This document shows positions 62,461 to 62,527 of a DNA stretch of 62,527 bases, piece after piece. The notes under the pieces were generated by a model. That model had not been told where the DNA came from. It saw only the letters and a list, made by a program, of their open reading frames with translations, and searched no databases. Source of the stretch: Oscillospiraceae bacterium (GTDB lineage: Bacteria; Bacillota; Clostridia; Oscillospirales; CAG-272); assembly GCA_015064785.1 (NCBI GenBank), contig SVRM01000006.1, positions 1-62,527 of the forward strand, written 5' to 3'. Position numbers and translations under genes: made by a program. Each line of letters begins with the position of its first letter. The stretch's first letter is position 1.

Positions 62461-62527
62461 ATGAAAAAGAACGCACGCATCGCATCCTCTCTCATGGCAA
62501 TCGCACTCCTCTCCACAGCCATGATTT
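62461..62527 (+). CDS. Start of a secreted protein, probably an ABC solute-binding protein
   Basis: Only 22 codons: MKKNARIASSLMAIALLSTA and on, a signal peptide, behind AAAGGAG. No mature part is visible. Following a sugar-acid lyase gene, a binding lipoprotein for the substrate is likely but cannot be shown here. Confidence 0.45.
   Translation, partial: MKKNARIASSLMAIALLSTAMI

Overview
The window looks like chromosome from an anaerobic Clostridia-type Firmicute (Eubacteriales), probably a gut or other carbohydrate-rich habitat. Support: moderate GC by eye, strong AGGAGG-type ribosome sites, more than fifteen TTGACA/TATAAT-like promoters with exactly 17-bp spacers, NrdR, ribosomal L32 after a DUF177 gene, a DUF512 radical-SAM protein, a glycyl-radical activase, many lipoprotein solute-binding proteins and a Firmicute-type hydrophobic type I toxin. 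No rRNA, CRISPR array, integrase or classical insertion-sequence transposase was found.

Layout. 1-1000: the start of a sugar-phosphate isomerase gene, an array of short hairpins, a tRNA-Tyr remnant, and tRNA-Tyr plus tRNA-Thr. 1.2-6.8 kb: two small membrane proteins, a PstS-like binding protein, a MATE exporter, a metallophosphoesterase, a membrane protein and nrdR. 7.0-21.8 kb: a compact co-directional phage-particle cluster (terminase, portal, scaffold, P22-like coat, connectors, tail tube, chaperones, a very short tape measure, tail tip, fibre-like protein), then an AT-rich phosphodiester-glycosidase-like gene and two lipoproteins. Host genes bound it on both sides, and it has no integrase, replication, repressor or lysis gene.

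21.9-34.6 kb: a sugar isomerase, a large two-part lipoprotein and a six-gene tandem array of paralogous solute-binding lipoproteins read from one consensus promoter. 34.7-43.1 kb: glycyl-radical activase, DUF177, rpmF, DUF512, pth, a hairpin-ended MITE and mfd. 43.1-49.4 kb: a divergent pair of XRE regulators, a GH127-like glycosidase, DUF1848, an acetyltransferase and oligoendopeptidase F with an in-frame membrane extension. 49.5-55.9 kb: argG and argH separated by a DUF559 nuclease gene inside ~52-bp hairpin-containing inverted repeats, then a membrane-anchored protein and an aconitase-family hydratase.

55.9-62.5 kb: a type I toxin-antitoxin locus, a URO-D-like protein with a multi-hairpin leader, a HAD phosphatase, a DMT transporter, an orphan antitoxin-like RNA, an ASRT-family protein, an alpha/beta hydrolase, an N-acetylneuraminate-lyase-like aldolase and the first codons of a secreted protein.

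The strongest candidates for something new are the self-contained, possibly domesticated phage-particle (GTA-like) cluster with its recurring GTGTAACGATACAC motif, the DUF559 element with its gene-less relative, and the toxin-antitoxin locus with its toxin-less copy. All names come from reading motifs by eye; no database search was run.
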